NCBI GenBank assembly: GCA_015039465.1
Contig: MU130379.1
Coordinates: 297,995-361,994 of the forward strand
Origin: Phlegmacium glaucopus
Taxonomy: Eukaryota > Basidiomycota > Agaricomycetes > Agaricales > Cortinariaceae
Direction of reading: 5' to 3'
DNA length: 64,000 bases
Part shown: in pieces, positions 46,283 through 58,489 of the stretch
Layout: each line of letters opens with the position of its first letter
How positions within the stretch are numbered: position 1 is the stretch's first letter
Notes under the pieces: model-generated
What the model was told of the DNA's origin: nothing
Databases searched by the model: none
Seen by the model: the letters and a program-made list of their open reading frames with translations, nothing else
Program-made: the position numbers and the translations under genes

Positions 46283-48581
46283 TTACAATACCCCAGATGG
46301 CAAGGCGTTGTATATCGGGCAAAGTTGATCCCAAGCAGCTACAATGTTTAACCTCGGTTCAGAGGGAAAAAATCTCTAAAAATAGGGCATAGAGTGGCTT
46401 TACCTGGAGGCTCGCTTGTTTCAATGGCCGGTATATCTTCAGCGAAGACAACTGCTAGTCCTCTACAATTCATGGTCATAAGCATCTCAGATCAAAGGAG
46501 AATTGGAGATAAAATTTACAAGTTCAAGTGCCAGTCAATGTGGCTGTTGTCCATAATAATTAGTATAAGAGATAAAATTCTGACTGAGTCAAGGAAAAGA
46601 CGAACCAATGCAAAATCCATGGGCCAGAATTGTCAGTCACGAAACGAATCGTAACGTTGTCCCCAACTAGGCCAGTATTGACAACATCGCGCCGGACAGG
46701 ATCTACGAAGTTATACTCTGAGCTTCCTGCACTTCGAATAACGTCGAAAGAATGCTATAGTTTAGTATAAATGAGCTCAGATGGTTGAAAAATCAGGTGC
46801 TCCGAGTCGAAGTACATACCCCGTGAAGATGAATAGGATGCTGTTCCGCGGTCAGAAATGATCATTAGCATAAAACTATAAGCCACTTACTGGGCTTGCA
46901 ATGGAACCTCCAGGGATGGAAATCTCGATAACTTTGTTGGGCGGTAAAACATAGAGAGAGTCAGAAGGCAGCATATCCTGGGCAGTCTGAGCTCCGCTCA
47001 GGATTTGGAGAAGGACAGGGACAGTAGGAGGTTCAAAAGTAGCGTTATTCACCGAAAATTTCAGGCTGGTGTAACTAAACTCGATGTCTAGATTCAGATT
47101 GACGTCTGCAGCTCCAGGTGTAGGTATTCCGGGCGCCCCAGGATTGGAGAGAGGACGAAGATTGGTCTCCAGTAGGGGATTCGTTGACGCTACTTCCGGA
47201 GTAGTAGGTTCGAGGTTGGGTGCACCAATATATCTGAGGATAGCGGAATTGATGCCGCCAACAAAACCTGTAGCACCGTCGTTTGGATTGGCACGAATCC
47301 AATAGTTTGAGATCGGCTGGTCGGCGATCAATACGAAAGAATAGCGTTGGCCCGCAAATATCTGGATAGAGTCGACAAGAAGGGGTTGGACGTTGTTGCC
47401 ATCAACCTCGATGATTGTCTATAGACAATGTCCAACTTTCATAAACATGACAGTGGGACAGCAAGGACATACCATGTTATGTCCATCGATTGAAAATACG
47501 AAGTTGGGATCACATGATAGAGAAACCAAGCGAAAGCGGTAGCGTACGTATAGAAATACTTTGATGAGTGCAAGAGGAGCAGTAGGGTCGCCAGCAAAGC
47601 GACCTTGGCCATTGATAAGGGTGGATTGAGCTCTAGCGATCAGTCCTTCGGAGAGAGAAGAGATGTGATACCTAAGTCCTACAAGTAAGAGGGGCGCCGA
47701 AGGAAATGAAAGGTTATAAATGCCTACCAGTCTGCCAGAGTGATGACAGTAGACTCTAGATGATCCAATGAGATGGAAGCTACCGCTCGAACAAGTCGAT
47801 TATCATACCGACGTCTAGGTCATACCTATACAAGGAAAGGGTCGTCAGAAACATAGATGACTCATCGCTTCGACATTCGACTTACAGCGATAAATGAGGA
47901 TCTTCGGGGTCATACACAATAAGCGCACCTCTGAGACCATCACAGTACTGAGTCGCTTTCAAACGGCTACTTTAGAGTGGAGTTTAAGGTGGTCGTCATG
48001 GGACCTACAGTAATGCGAATGGTACCAAAACGTTCCTGCTTGATCTGGAACAGTGAACTGATACAAGAAGGAATGTCCAGGGGCGATAGGGCACTGGGTG
48101 ACACCCACAGGACCGTCCGCCCAGTTACTTCCGGCCTGGAAAAGGCCATGCCAATGCTAATCAACCAGAATTATGATTGAACATTGGCATGTGAATGACA
48201 GAAACCTACAATGCTAGTGCTCCTCGACATCGTTGGGTCTGTTAATTCGTTAATCACATTTAGATGGAACGTGTCGCCCTAAGTTTGGCCATCGCATTAG
48301 CGCGTTTGTGATAATGAGATAATGAAGAAAGATACCGACCTTATGACCCTGAATTGTTGGTCCAGGAAATTCCAACAAGCCTGGCGTAGAACCAGCAAGG
48401 ACAGCACTGGTCGTTCGAAGTGAATACATTATAACTTAAAGTGTAGGTAAAGGACTCACGAGCGATTGAAGCCATCGGGTTGAATAAATTTATTCCCAAC
48501 GTACACATTCGCGTCGGGGCCTATCGCAGCAGAGGTCGTGGCAAACAAGACAAAAACGCCAGCAACCTGGGGGAGATACAT
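46283..48581 (-). CDS. Laccase (multicopper oxidase)
   Basis: A secreted blue copper oxidase that oxidises phenols and reduces oxygen to water. The start at 48581 begins a signal peptide ([20 protein letters not shown]) followed by [20 protein letters not shown]. All four copper motifs are seen: HWHG (near 48150), WYHSH (near 48020), HPIHLHGH formed across an intron (near 46830), and HCHIDWH formed across an intron at about 46600/46540. Other family blocks include [20 protein letters not shown] and GPWILHCHIDWHL. The residue ten after the copper-binding Cys is Leu, which is linked to intermediate redox potential. The C-terminus is [18 protein letters not shown] with the stop at 46283-46285. 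There are about ten introns, and no stop interrupts the joined exons. Expected length is near 520 residues, as usual for agaric laccases. Confidence 0.93.
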
Positions 48582-48719
48582 GGCTGAGTAAACTAACGCA
48601 GGCAAGGCACATCCAAGCTTTATATCCATGACCCACCTTTATTGACTGTGCCTTTGAGGAGCAGACACAATGTGGCAAAGCTGTGACCCCGGGTTAAGAG
48701 TGCCCAGAGACCTTCCTTC

Positions 48720-49610
48720 CTTGTGAGAAAGAGGGACAGACAAGGATGAGCCGCATCATCGGTTCTTGCGCATCCATGTTTCAGCGTAACGGGGGCAGAG
48801 TATTAGGGGCAGAGCAGGTATCGGAAGCGAGGCCTTTTGAAGGCAGGTATCTGGAAACTGTAAGAACATTTTTAATTGCAATACTCTGAGCCAAATGACC
48901 ACAGAACAAGGTGACTGGTACTTGTAAGTACAGAACATTTATATCACGGCCTTGGCGCCGCGGGGTTCTGATAGAGAGAGATGAGTTTCTTTTACGTCAA
49001 GGATGGCACTTACATACCATACACTGAGTGTCGCCTTCGAAGCTGGATATCTTGCAACCTAGGAAGTAGGAACACGACGAGTGAATGTTAGGCATGTAAA
49101 AAATTACATAAAATGTGATTTTTTTTAGAATAACCTTTATCCGAACTTTATAAGGTAATAGTATGTGCCGTGGGAATTTAGGTATGTACATAAAATGTGA
49201 TTTTTTTAGAATAACCTTTCTCCGAGCTTCATAAGGTAGTTGTCATCCATACTGTGACATTTGACGCCAATGGCTCGGAAAAACAGTGGATAGTTCTGAG
49301 ATTTTGAAAACGAAAATAAAAATCTGCTTCCCACAAAATGTTATAAGGACCGTTGGGAATGAGATGTCCGTGTCCTGGCGGCGGGTGACGACTCGATCTC
49401 CATAACGTAGTCACGTCACAACCAAAGTTCTGTGTTCACAACTTCACACCCTCTTAGAATAAGACGAGCTCCAGAGCGCCATCGTTGTCTCGATCTGAAA
49501 GTGTGGCTCCTCATCATTAGAGCGACTTCATGTTTCAAGATTCAATATTCAAATATTAAATTAAAGTTTGATGCTTTCAAGGATGGGAACCCACCACAGT
49601 TTGGCATGTT
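48720..49610. other. Intergenic region with a short tandem duplication
   Basis: Upstream of the laccase. A unit beginning ATAAAATGTGATTTTTTTAG and including AATAACCTT..CCGA occurs at about 49107-49155 and again at 49191-49240, a period of about 84 bases. No gene is seen. The laccase promoter lies in its first few hundred bases. Confidence 0.6.
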
Positions 49611-49783
49611 GATTAATAAAAACCTTGTAATTGCCTCAAATGATTGATCAAAAATGGCCACTAATTCCTTGTGTTATATAATTTATACATCATACAACAA
49701 TACTTGCTATGCTTGATTAATAAATGCTGGTTCTATAAATTTTGATTTGTTCTATAAAACTTAATTATTTGTACTTCAGATCA

Positions 49784-50030
49784 TTTCTGAGGTTATTTTT
49801 ATGGCCTCTCTGTGTGATAAGGGTTAGGTTAGGGTTCAGTTGGGGCAATAGTTATGGCTCCTTTTGTATTTTAGTTCATTTTGGAGGTCATTTTATGGCC
49901 TCTCTGTGTGATAAGGGTTAGGTTAGGGTTCAGTTAGGGTTCATTTAGGGTCTGTGTTAGGGTCTATGTTAGGATTTAGTTTAGAAGGTTAGGGAGGTAT
50001 CATATAATTTGTTGAAGTACTTTTAAGGTT
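49784..50030 (+). repeat. TTAGGG-like interstitial repeats
   Basis: A duplicated unit of about 85 bases (TATGGCCTCTCTGTGTGATA then AGGGTTAGGTTAGGGTTCAG) is followed by degenerate TTAGGGT-rich sequence. The motif resembles the fungal telomere repeat TTAGGG but is interrupted by other bases. It sits wholly inside the foldback element at 49611-50277. Confidence 0.7.
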
Positions 50031-50049
50031 TAGGGTTTAGGGAAGGGAA

Positions 50050-50205
50050 GGATGATGTATCATGTATAAAAAGAGGGTGAAGTACAAATTGGCAAGGGGA
50101 GGATGATGTATAAAAGAGAGGGTGAAGTACAAATGTGGGGATGATGTATAAAGAAAGGGTGAAGTACAAAGGTGGGGGAGGGAAGGATGATGTACAAAGA
50201 TGACA
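50050..50205 (+). repeat. Minisatellite, about four units
   Basis: Units of roughly 40-50 bases share GGATGATGTAT-AAA-GAGGGTGAAGTACAAA with variable spacers. The last unit runs into the right arm of the foldback element. Confidence 0.7.
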
Positions 50206-50833
50206 TTTATATAACATAAGGAATTAGTGGCCATTTTTGATCAATCATTTAGGGCTATTACAAGGTACTTATTAATGGATATAACACCCATGCCTGGGGA
50301 ACCCAGATATATGATGAAGCTAAGTCTGGCGCAGGAGCAAGCATCCGAGTCAAGCAAGCATGCAGGAAATTAAAAAATGCTCTTTTAGGGAAACGACCAG
50401 GCAAGACAGAGGATGACATGCCTATGAGGACTTGGAGGAAAATGGACAAGAAGGCATAGAGGGACAACCTGATCTTGTGGAGAATCCCCTGTAACACTGT
50501 ATCCTTGAATTGCTAATATCCCTTCTCACCCATCTTCCTTCTGGCAATGCTGTATCACACAAATATTTGCTGCCCTGCTCTTCTGCAGCCTGCAGGTCAT
50601 GATGACAATGGGGTCATTGGATTGTCTAGCCTATGCTATTCCAAGTAAGTCAATTATTACAGATTTTTCACCAGTCATCATCTGAAAACATCAGCAAACT
50701 CTGATTTTTGCTATACTTTACTATATTTTGCTATAACTCACTATGACAAAAAATTGGAGTTTGCTGATGAATGGATCCCTTCCACAGCATCTATGGTGAA
50801 GTCTCCCCCTTCCTTGATGATGCCAGAGAAGGA

Positions 50834-51098
50834 TGTTGGAAACAGGGGTCGTATTTAAGAACAAAAGCTTGACTGGTTGCTAGACACACGGCAGGAAGTA
50901 GTGAGAGTGGGGATACGCAATGTATTGGTTTAATCCGATGAGGGTTACTGCCCCCAAGAGACTAGAATATATACAAAAGTACAATGAGGCTGTGTATTAA
51001 GGCAGTGCTACAAGGACATTCCGCTATTGGTCAGTATCCAGCTGGCTCATGATGCAATATGGTGCGATAACGACATGATTAGATCGAATATTCCAACA
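50834..51098 (-). mobile_element. Solo LTR of a retrotransposon
   Basis: The 265-base element starts TGTTGGAA and ends TTCCAACA, the usual TG...CA inverted ends. It is flanked by an exact 5-base duplication AAGGA (50829-50833 and 51099-51103). No internal retrotransposon genes are nearby, so recombination between two LTRs probably removed them. Short LTR length and TGTTGGAA ends fit the Ty1/copia group. Orientation is a guess based on a TATA-like string and AT content. Confidence 0.85.
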
Positions 51099-51224
51099 AA
51101 GGACCAATACCATCAATGTACCTAGTCATGCAATATCTCAATCACCTCTCTTCAGCAGAAGAGGGGACCCTCTGCTTTACAGCTCTCAATTTTAGCAGAG
51201 ACAATGTTATTGTTGTACTAGGGG

Positions 51225-52613
51225 TAGGGATTGTCACGGGTTTTTCAACCCCTGCGGGTTGGCGGGTAGGGTACAGGCAAGTACGGGTACGGGTACGGAT
51301 TTCTGTACCCGCCACCTACAGAACGAGCCCAAGATCACTCAAAACGGATAAGAATTGAAGGAGATATGACCAAAATGATAGTAACTATCATTTAGCACAT
51401 ATCTCCCTTATTTCTGGGCCGTTTTGGGTGTTTTTGGGCTTGTTTTTATGGGTAAACCCGTGGGGTTAGCGGGTATGGGTCCCTGCGGGTGGGGTATGGG
51501 TTGCTGCCGAGTTACCCGCGGGTTACCCGCTGATAAGTACTCAGTGATATACATGTGAAATAGTGTAATTTAAGAAAACCACACTAAATACACCACTGCA
51601 AATGACGCGGTATGGGTTTCCTAGGTAGTATAACCGTTCCGTTTTGTGTCTTTGGTTTATTTCCCAATATATTTCACTTTATAGTTGTGACAACTCAAAT
51701 AGAATTTCGAAAACTAACTTCGATAGTAGTGCAACTAATACACTTTTCAAACTAAATGTGCAACCAATGCACCAATGCAAATAACTCCAATAGATTTCGA
51801 AGACTGACTTCGAAGGTAGTACAACCAATGTACAATATTAAACAATTCCAAACTTAGATCTGATGTTCTTTTTATTTTCTTAACTCTCTGATACAAAGTA
51901 TGAGAGGGGAAGAAAGAAACAATCCGATGATATTCTTACAAGTTTTCATATGCTACATATACATATTTTAAACAATAAAACCGCTAGGTAATTGTATTTT
52001 ATTTATAGTTCAGCTTTTGGACCTCTTCACAACGGGTCTAGACCTTTGTTTATTGTGTTTATTGTGTTTATTGTTATCCGGTCACTTATTAGTAACCGCG
52101 CCGTAAATATCCGTTCTCGGCCTTTAATTAATGAAGAACCAGGTGTCCGGCTCTCTCTTTGATTATGTAACCTTGTAACACAACATTTGACGTGCGCTTA
52201 GCACATTTGTGACTTCTTGTAACACTCTGTGACAAACTCCTGAGTTTTCGTCCAGATAAAGTCTTTCATGCAATAGATAGCTATCCCTCGTAGTATAGAC
52301 TTAGTAATTACATAAAATTGCAATATATTCCTTCAGGTTATCATGGATATTTATGGTTTTAACCTGGAAGTTCTGGATGTTGGACAGTATGAAAATTAGG
52401 TGAATTTACACCATAATTATCTCCAGCCCTAGGATATGAACATATTCATTGCAAATTCTGTTTAATCAACTGGCGTAGTCACCACCAATGACCCTCACTG
52501 TGCCAGATTACATTCATAGTTTAGTTTTTAAATTAGGGATATTTCGGAAAATTAAGTATATCCATGCATATACATAATTACACCGTATCACCGCGAGTCC
52601 GCAACAATCCCTA
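51225..52613. mobile_element. Non-autonomous hAT-type DNA transposon
   Basis: The left end TAGGGATTGTCACGGG and the right end reading inward TAGGGATTGTTGCGG form terminal inverted repeats. The flanks carry an exact 8-base duplication ACTAGGGG (51217-51224 and 52614-52621), the hallmark of hAT insertion. Just inside the left end are many GGGTACGGG/CCCGC motifs, as is common in hAT subterminal regions, and a strong hairpin centred near 51383. No transposase frame is present in the 1389 bases. Confidence 0.85.
51690..51840 (+). repeat. Two diverged direct repeats inside the hAT element
   Basis: CAAATAGAATTTCGAAAACT and about 30 following bases recur about 90 bases later as CCAATAGATTTCGAAGACTG with similar continuation (TTCGA-GGTAGT-CAA). 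Probably an internal duplication of the element. Confidence 0.55.
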
Positions 52614-52621
52614 ACTAGGGG

Positions 52622-53909
52622 AACATCATTTTGTTGAAAAAATTATAGCCAAGGTATTTTCTGAGTCCAGTTGTTCTTTGGACTCATCAGGAAAATCTAG
52701 AAAAAACTTATTAGACTTAATCCAAGTATGGAAAATAAAAAAATATACCTGGGGTTGATTTTTTTTAAGGACACTACTGTTAGGGGACACTCATTGTGTC
52801 CACCTCTAGGTACGCTTAGTATTACTTACTTTCACTTTCACTTTACGATAGTATTACATACCACATTCCCCTTCCTACCCACTTTACGGACTCCCTTCCA
52901 TTGTTGTAGTAGTTGACCCTTCGTCGATGACATTGTACCGATGTCAGTATCTATTCTTGGTATCTACCTCGCCCTACCTTCTATTATGTACTAGCTGTAT
53001 ATAGTCATATTAGCTCCCATGCTTTGTAGTATATAGGTGTAAGGTGCTTATCTTTGATAAGCACCTTAGAATTCAACTTGGTTCCCAGGTCCTTATGTTC
53101 CCTAACAACTACATAATCAGGCACACTTCCATACATGGAAATATGACATCATTGGCAGGCCCACCCTTCCCATACCAGACTCTTTGCAGCTTGAGTAGAG
53201 CTAGGATTCAAATCACAGAAGAATAGTTAGGCAGGACTTGAAACACTAAATCAATGATCACCCTTGGTCAAATCTAGTATTGCTTAGATATAAATCTATG
53301 ATTGAATATTTTTTCCATTATCAATTTATCATTACTTTATGGTTGAACAATGGATCTATTAGTATTACCGAAAAAGGGATAGGGCCACCAGACGGCCCAA
53401 CTAACATTTTCTATTTCTTCATGCCACACATTTCGGGTCATTGTCTTATTTTACTTAAATACTGGAACCTCTGTACTGTAAAAAACCAGTTGAAAACTCC
53501 CCAATAATTCTCATTCTCAAAGAACTCCTAAACAGAGCTCTATTTCTATCACTGTTGAGAAAACACTAGTATCTTTTTGGAGTAATGAAGGTCCGTTACT
53601 GAGAAGACTGTGTTATCGAAACATAATCCACCCAAATCAATCACTTGCTTGAACACGAAGCGGATAGATTCCCTTCCCCTCGTAACAATAAAAATACTTT
53701 TCTACGGTAGTACTAACTACATCATTACACTAGTCCATCAAATTTTCACAGATTCTCACAATATTAAGGGGACATATAACACTTAACCTTAATGCCTTGA
53801 AATCCACTGGCAGAAGGGAGGGAGGAAGGAACAAGTCATATTGTGATGTCAAGAATATTACAATGTCAAGAGTATTAAGCAATGTATCAAAAAAAAAATC
53901 ATCAAGCCC
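52622..53909. other. AT-rich intergenic region with hairpins
   Basis: No gene supported. It holds a 13-base perfect inverted repeat at 53040-53068, and a smaller hairpin GAGTCCA...TGGACTC near 52660-52685. Short frames lack family features. It is likely more transposon remains. Confidence 0.5.
53040..53068. repeat. Perfect 13-base hairpin
   Basis: TAAGGTGCTTATC (53040-53052) is followed by TTT and its exact reverse complement (53056-53068). No flanking gene end is recognised, so a terminator role is not supported. It may mark the centre or edge of a decayed element. Confidence 0.85.
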
Positions 53910-56900
53910 CTAAATGATTTCCTGACGATCAGCGAGGAGCTTGAACAGTTTTGCATCAGCTGCAGTAGTTCCAAATTTTAGAAAGTTATCTGGTGCTGAA
54001 ATTCAAGTTATTTCAGTGAGGAACACTAGGTTAGTTGTAGTAAGCCCTTACAATTATGGGGGAGGTGTTTGTTGAGCTTTCTGACACCATAACTTCCCAT
54101 ATCAGGAAAGGCCAAGCTGAGGTTGTCATCCCTGTCATCACCATCAAGGGCTGGAGATTTGATGTTGTGATCCTGGAAGCAGAGTTTGATCTGATGATCT
54201 AACTTCTTCAGTGAGCACAAGGCACCATCTTCAACATTGTTTTTCACAGCCTTTCTCTTGCAGGTGAGGATTACAGATGCTTGGTGGGTGAGGTACCACA
54301 TGGCTACCTCTGTGAAACCATTGATGCTTTGGTCACTTTCCTTGTCAAAGATTTCATACTCTGTAAAGAACCATTGAAGGATGTCTAAGCAAAGACCTCT
54401 AGCATGGGCCATTTTGTAGCGTTCAATGGCTGGAATACTGTTGAGGTCATTCTTTTCCCATTGATTGAAGCCCAACTTTCCAGATAGTCCAGGGTGGGCC
54501 TTATATGTGCGGAGATCCAATACATTCATCAAGATAATGAGATTGCAAAACGTGAATAGATCAAGGACCGAATTGAAGTCCTTGAGCGTCGGGACATGTC
54601 CTTGGTCATACTCTGGTAAAAATATAAAAATTAAACCAAGAACAGAGTTAGAAGGGCTAGAAAAGACACACCATCATCTTGCAGCTGTTTCCGGACAAGG
54701 ACGTCATGGTAAAACGCGGCGATCCTTTGCAAAATAAGGATGGATGACGGCTTGTCTGCATTTGTCAGGACTCTGTGAGCAATGAACGTATGGACCATGC
54801 CAAACATGGTATCTTGCATTGTACTAGCAGCATAATAATGGCCTCCATAGCATATGGCATCCTCTGGAGTGAAGACAGCATGTAGGGTATTGGGCCTCAT
54901 GATCCTGTTAAGTCTGGATTAATACATGTGAGAAGAAATGCAATGGCACTCACAATCGTGTCCTGGGAGGCAGGATCACTGCCTCCAGCTCAAAGCGCTC
55001 CAGGTTGGGCCTATCCACTTGATATGAGCCACCAAAAAAGTTTTCCACCTCTGAGAAGCTCTCAAAGCTATGGTTGAGTCCCTTTCTTCGAGCTACAATC
55101 CACCACTTTGACCCAGCTTTGGTATCTATGTACGTACCAAACCCGTTGGAATCAATGCGCCACCAACTAATGGCACCGGTCCTAGATGCAAGGCCCCATC
55201 AAAAGTCAGCCAGAGGTGGGGCTTTCTCAGCATTGCAGTTTACTGCTCCCTTGGTACTATTCCAGGCAGCAGAATCGGTTGAAAACGGAAAGGATCCCAT
55301 GCCTTGCTCAGGCATTGGAATGTGGAGTCCATTCAAAATTTTACCATTTTCCCGAGACGAGTGAAGCAGGCTTCGCACTGGACCTTGACGAAGACAATTA
55401 TCATGATAATACCCAGTCCTCTTATTTCGGCCTATGGATTGATCTAATAAATCAATGAGAACTTTATTTCCTTAGTGTAGCTGAAAGGATTACATGCCTT
55501 GCATATCAATCACCGCTGATAGAGCGCTAAGCGACGATAAGCCCCTTGCATCAAATTTCAAGGGAGAGGCATGCATATTGGTGACTAGGATATGCTTATG
55601 TCTCATGATGGCTTGAATCTCTGTCACCGACTTTTCCTCAAATTCAGCTTCTGTCATGATGGAAAAGGCTGAATTTGGCCGATCTGAGATGTGTGGGGGC
55701 AGCCCGTTCACAAATCCAGCCTTGATAGAGGCATCAAAGTCTTTTAACAAAATGAGGTCCTCCTTGACCTGGGGTAAACTCCCTGTGAGAAATAAGAAAA
55801 GGATTAGGGCCATATGACATACATGAAGTATTGGTGTGAATTCAAAAATGACTCCCGAAGGGTCATAGGCTTGGATTTTCTCACCCCGGTGCTTCTGCAA
55901 AGGAGATCAGCAAGATATGGGGGGGAGGGAAATCAACCAAGAACTCTGCACTTCAGGCTTATCCTCAACATTAAGTGTCACTGATTTTGCTACCTGATTT
56001 GTGATTAAAGATAAGTAGATGGAAAGAAGGGCCTTCAAACTTACAAACAGTGTATCAATATTGATGGGACCACCAAATGACGAACCAAGTTTACTCAGGG
56101 GCTGAACTGATGCTTTATCCACCTTACTTTTCTTTGCTGGCCTTTTGTAGGGCTTTGGGGGTTCCTTGCGTTTTTCAAGGTTTTTTTCAGTTGAGCACGA
56201 CCTCAGGACAATTTGGCGGGACCCGGAATAGTGGTTGTTGGTTTCATCAGCAGTAGCCATGCCCTCATCCTCAGATTCCTCACTTTTCAGATCTTTTGTG
56301 ATTTGAGGTTGGTTGGTGGCAACACCTTCCTCATCATCATCATCAACATCCATGTTCTTAGGCACACCTTCATCTACTGGTTCCATGACATTATCAACGA
56401 AGATGGGCCCAGCTCCACCTGCATTGTATGAACTCACAGTGAGACTTGGGGGGCATATGGCTGGACGACTCTCACCTGACACACAGAGCGTGACTTTTTG
56501 GCTGATCTCCAAGCCTGAAAAGATAACCCCCCCAGCTTGGGGGCTTGGGAATGAAAAGGCAGGCACAGTGTTGTCCTCTGGTGCTTGCAGTAAAACAGAG
56601 CCAGAAGAGATAACCTCCCCAGCTGAAGACCGTGACAGGGGAGCACCTGCTGGTTGGAACCATAATGACCCTGAGCTGCCGTCGATGGTATTCAGCTCCT
56701 CCCATGGCATCCTGCGCATACAGTCCCTCATCTCTGTCAAGAAACACAGATTCTGCGTCGCAGTGGCAAGACGGAACAAAGTGGAGTACAATTCCTTCTC
56801 TATGCGCGCCAGAAGAGGAGGCCGCTGGTTTCCTAACCTTTTGACCGTCTGTTGCTGAAATTGAGTCTAAATTAAAGACCTAAGGACTAGACATACCTCT

Positions 56901-57983
56901 ATCACCTCAAAAAAATTGACACGGCATCTCAACTTGTGAAGCGACTTAGGAATCAGCAAGAATAAAGGAGAAATGAAAAGAGCAAGGCGAAGGGGAATTT
57001 CCAGCTTGTCCGAGCTGGAAGACACCATCTGTAAGTACTCCAGGTCTTCATGGCTAAACTTAGATGCATTTCGGCTGTTGTTTAACAAGTAAAAGGGTGT
57101 AAGCAGATGCACGGCTTCATATTCAAGAACCTATCTCCACTCACTCTGTTCGGTCAATCTCGCTCTAAAGTAGTTGGTTAATCTTAGCCCTATCTGCATC
57201 AATGAGCATACTTACCTCCATCAACATGCGATGGAGACTTATCACGGCCAATTGAATGTTGACTAATGCAGTCGCTGCCCCTCTATGAGCCATGAGCTTC
57301 TTCAGCACGGTTATGTGTCTATGATTTGGTGATGTTTCACCACTGTCAACCGCAGCAAGATCGGAAAGGTCAGCTGCACGGCTGAAGGTGGTGAGAAGAG
57401 ACGGCTAGGTGTGCAGATGTTTGAAATACTAGATACCGCTGAGAAGGTGTTGAATTGACGAAAAGGGGGGGAGCTACCTGTATCTCATCTCCGAAAACGC
57501 TAGTTCGTTCGTACTTCAGAGGCCACTCTGGATATCCCTCCAGAGTGGCCGCAATATCGACTGTACGGTAGGCAAGGAGCAAGCTGCTCAGGGTTGATTT
57601 ATTTTTCGGTGAAAGGTTGGCGATAACACCCTCAGGCTCGGACTTGGCCTGCAGCGTGGACAACAAATTGGATGGGAGGTGGGAGTACTCGCGTTCAAAA
57701 CCTAGGAATTTGCGTAGAGCGAACGCATCACCACTGGATGCTGACGAAATATAACTTTCCAATGCGAGAATGCGTCCAGAAAACCCCTGTTGCATGTGAT
57801 AAGCTAACATTATGATAACTGGCAAGCCCAGAGTAAGGTTCTGACCTTCAAGCAAGTTTCGTTGAAAACGGTGACAAAATTGGGGACGTCGAGGACCGAT
57901 GTTTGCCAGGGATAGGAGGATATGGTCGATGATTTGAAGCGCATTGGGGACGACTGCTGGGCAGGAGTTATTTCGGTGTTCAT
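53910..57983 (-). pseudogene. JmjC-like agaric protein, probably disabled
   Basis: A large gene with a start at 57983 (MNTEITPAQQSSPMRFKSST) and many exons to LFKLLADRQEII and stop at 53910-53912. N-terminal exons are helical (RAADLSDLAAVDSGETSPNH, HLLTPFYLLNNSRNA, ELYSTLFRLATATQNLCFLT). A middle Ser/acidic/basic region has a nuclear-localisation-like KRPAKKSKVDK. Then a JmjC-type fold: WGLASRTGAISWWRIDSNGF, TYIDTKAGSKWWIVARRKG, LEAVILPPRTRL, MRPNTLHAVFTPEDAICYGG. JmjC enzymes use Fe(II) bound by an HxD...H triad. Here the first ligand codon is Arg (WRID, codon at 55157-55159) where relatives recalled from memory have His. An in-frame TGA lies just before it (55199-55201). Other exons remain open, so decay is recent, or the product lost its enzyme role. 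Similar genes are often repeated in agaric genomes. Confidence 0.65.
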
Positions 57984-58489
57984 TTCAACGTGAGCTAGAA
58001 TCAGATGGTTTAGTACGCTGAAAAAGACTATGGATGAACAACAATCTTCAATTCTAATGGCAGCATTCATTGAATCGTATGCTCATATCCATTTGTTTTA
58101 TGGATTGTTTTTGACGATTCGAATGGCCTTATTATTCTACTATTCTATCTATTAATTATAAATATGACCCACTTGAAGGTGGTGGTGAAAGCAAGATCGT
58201 GGTACGAGAGAAGGTGGAAAGATTACGAAACTCACTGTCAATCGGTTGAAATAGTGGGGGAAGTTGAAACCTCGGACATAGCCGACGTTCACTACGCTTC
58301 TGAGAGAACGAGGCATTGTCTCGGGATAGAAGCTCAAATGACTAGATATCATGGAGCAGGTGATTGCACGATATACTGATAAAACTCTGCATCGATCAAC
58401 ATGATTGCATCCCATCGGAGACTGCCACAAGGAAATCGAAGGGCTAAATGACAAAAAGGAAAGTTCATCAACGGTAATAAAGGTTCCTT

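Larger units (their letters stand above)
49611..50277. mobile_element. Foldback element with 71-base terminal inverted repeats
   Basis: The arm at 49611-49681 is the reverse complement of 50207-50277 with a few mismatches (core TGATTGATCAAAAATGGCCA). TTAA or TA at the outer ends may be a target duplication. The inside has no transposase; it is made of TTAGGG-like and GATGATGTATAAA-type repeats. A non-autonomous DNA transposon (MITE) is the best call. Confidence 0.75.

Noticed and set aside
49784..50205. Possible CRISPR-like or true telomere array
   Set aside because: Repeats are irregular, lack unique spacers of constant size and are enclosed by transposon arms. The site is flanked by ordinary genes, so it is not a chromosome end.
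53280..53507. 75-codon plus frame in the AT-rich region
   Set aside because: Composition alone explains it. There is no start context, splice partner or family motif.
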